Part shown: positions 4,800 to 5,293 of the stretch, in pieces
Numbering within the stretch: position 1 is the first letter of the stretch
Layout: the number at the start of each line of letters is the position of its first letter
Translations under genes and position numbers: made by a program
Notes under the pieces: model-generated
The model's database searches: none
What the model was told of the DNA's origin: nothing
The model's input: only the letters and a program-made list of their open reading frames with translations
Source of the DNA: Burkholderiales bacterium
Lineage (GTDB): Bacteria > Pseudomonadota > Gammaproteobacteria > Burkholderiales > Casimicrobiaceae
Length of the DNA stretch: 5,293 bases
Assembly (NCBI GenBank): GCA_031275075.1
Contig: JAISPI010000167.1
Location: 1 to 5,293, forward strand
Direction: 5' to 3'

Positions 4800-5293
4800 G
4801 GCGTTGCTCCTAACGCTTCGGGCAGTGTGGCAAAAATGCGCCCCAGCGGGTCGCCATTCAACTGAAGAAACCACCCGATGCCGCGTAATTCGAGCGCATA
4901 CGGTTCAAAACGCCCTGACGGTAGCAGTGGGACGATGGCGTCGGCGGTGAGCGGTTGACCCGCATAATGCAACGGGCGCAAGGTGAGATCACCAGACAGC
5001 CGGTGCGCGGCAAGCGGCGCATCATCAGCGATGGCGCGCCAGGAAACATTTTTGCCGGCATCTCCGGGGATTGTCCAAAACCGCCAGCCACGGCCATCAG
5101 GAAGCGCCGAGATACCGACGATTTCATGGCGAAAACGGGCGCGGTCGGCGGCGTATTCGAGCGCGCCCGTGAGTCGCTGCGCCTCGCGCTGCAACGTGTT
5201 GCGTTCGTCGCTACCGATAGCCAGCGTGATCAATCCGGCGACAACCGCCAGAATGACCAAAACAATGAGGATCTCGACCAGAGTGAAACCGCA
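4796..5293 (-). CDS. gspH: Type II secretion system minor pseudopilin H (GspH), 5' end outside window
   Basis: GspH is a minor pseudopilin that links the GspI-J-K tip to the major pseudopilin GspG fibre. The 165 visible codons open with CG|FTLVEILIVLVILAVV, the prepilin peptidase site with Glu at mature position 5 and the hydrophobic helix. Only the first few leader codons (including the start) are missing, beyond 5293. Reading the gene from a TTG at 5260 would remove the cleavage site and is wrong. After the helix come QREAQRLTGALEYAADRARF and HEIVGISALPDGRGWRFW, then RFEPYALELRGIGWFLQLNG near the C-terminus, all of the kind seen in GspH. Length fits the family (about 160-190). The stop overlaps the gspI start by four bases. 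Upstream genes such as gspG would be expected just outside the window. Confidence 0.92.
   Translation of the reverse strand, partial: CGFTLVEILIVLVILAVVAGLITLAIGSDERNTLQREAQRLTGALEYAADRARFRHEIVGISALPDGRGWRFWTIPGDAGKNVSWRAIADDAPLAAHRLSGDLTLRPLHYAGQPLTADAIVPLLPSGRFEPYALELRGIGWFLQLNGDPLGRIFATLPEALGATP
4807..4811 (-). promoter_or_regulatory. Ribosome-binding site of gspI (AGGAG)
   Basis: AGGAG on the minus strand, 7 bases before the TTG at 4799 and within the last codons of gspH. It supports the TTG as the true gspI start rather than the ATG at 4874. Confidence 0.75.

Noticed and set aside
1..5293. Search for mobile elements, CRISPR arrays, tRNA genes, toxin-antitoxin pairs or phage genes
   Set aside because: The seven gsp genes and the DUF1624 gene occupy nearly all of the window with short gaps, and no spaced repeats, transposase motifs or tRNA-like folds were noticed.

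Overview
This window is the 3' half of a type II secretion system (T2SS, general secretory pathway) operon. All genes lie on the minus strand, so transcription runs from right (5293) to left (1). In order of transcription they are gspH (5' end cut by the window edge), gspI, gspJ, gspK, gspL, gspM and gspN, then a separate membrane-protein gene of the DUF1624/HGSNAT-like acyltransferase family whose 3' end is cut off at position 1. The G+C-rich composition, the H-I-J-K-L-M-N order, the presence of gspN and a CCCTCTCCC-type intergenic hairpin repeat point to a beta- or gammaproteobacterium. I cannot name the genus from the sequence.

Region by region: 5293-4796 encodes GspH, 4799-4401 GspI, 4404-3805 GspJ and 3808-2930 GspK. 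These are the four minor pseudopilins, each with a prepilin-type N-terminus, joined by 4-base stop/start overlaps (TTGA, ATGA, ATGA). A 33-base gap precedes gspL (2896-1661), which overlaps gspM (1664-1140) by GTGA. A 31-base gap made mostly of a three-copy 11-base tandem repeat precedes gspN (1108-362). A 53-base gap (361-309) between gspN and the DUF1624 gene (308-1) is largely filled by a strong hairpin repeat, and part of that repeat appears to serve as the ribosome-binding site of the DUF1624 gene.

How the genes work together: prepilin peptidase (not in the window) would cleave GspH/I/J/K, and these would form the tip that starts pseudopilus assembly. GspL and GspM are bitopic inner-membrane partners that link the assembly ATPase GspE to the pseudopilus. 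GspN is an accessory inner-membrane/periplasmic component. The remaining parts (GspC, D, E, F, G and the peptidase) are not seen; some probably lie upstream of 5293. The overlaps divide the operon into translational blocks (H-I-J-K, L-M, N) that match known protein complexes.

I see no mobile element, CRISPR array, tRNA or rRNA, and no sign of a wholly new system. The points most worth a second look are a GspK that appears to lack the usual aspartate-rich calcium-binding segment, the 11-base repeat that places stops in all three frames between gspM and gspN, and the hairpin repeat with a G(CUUG)C loop next to the DUF1624 start.
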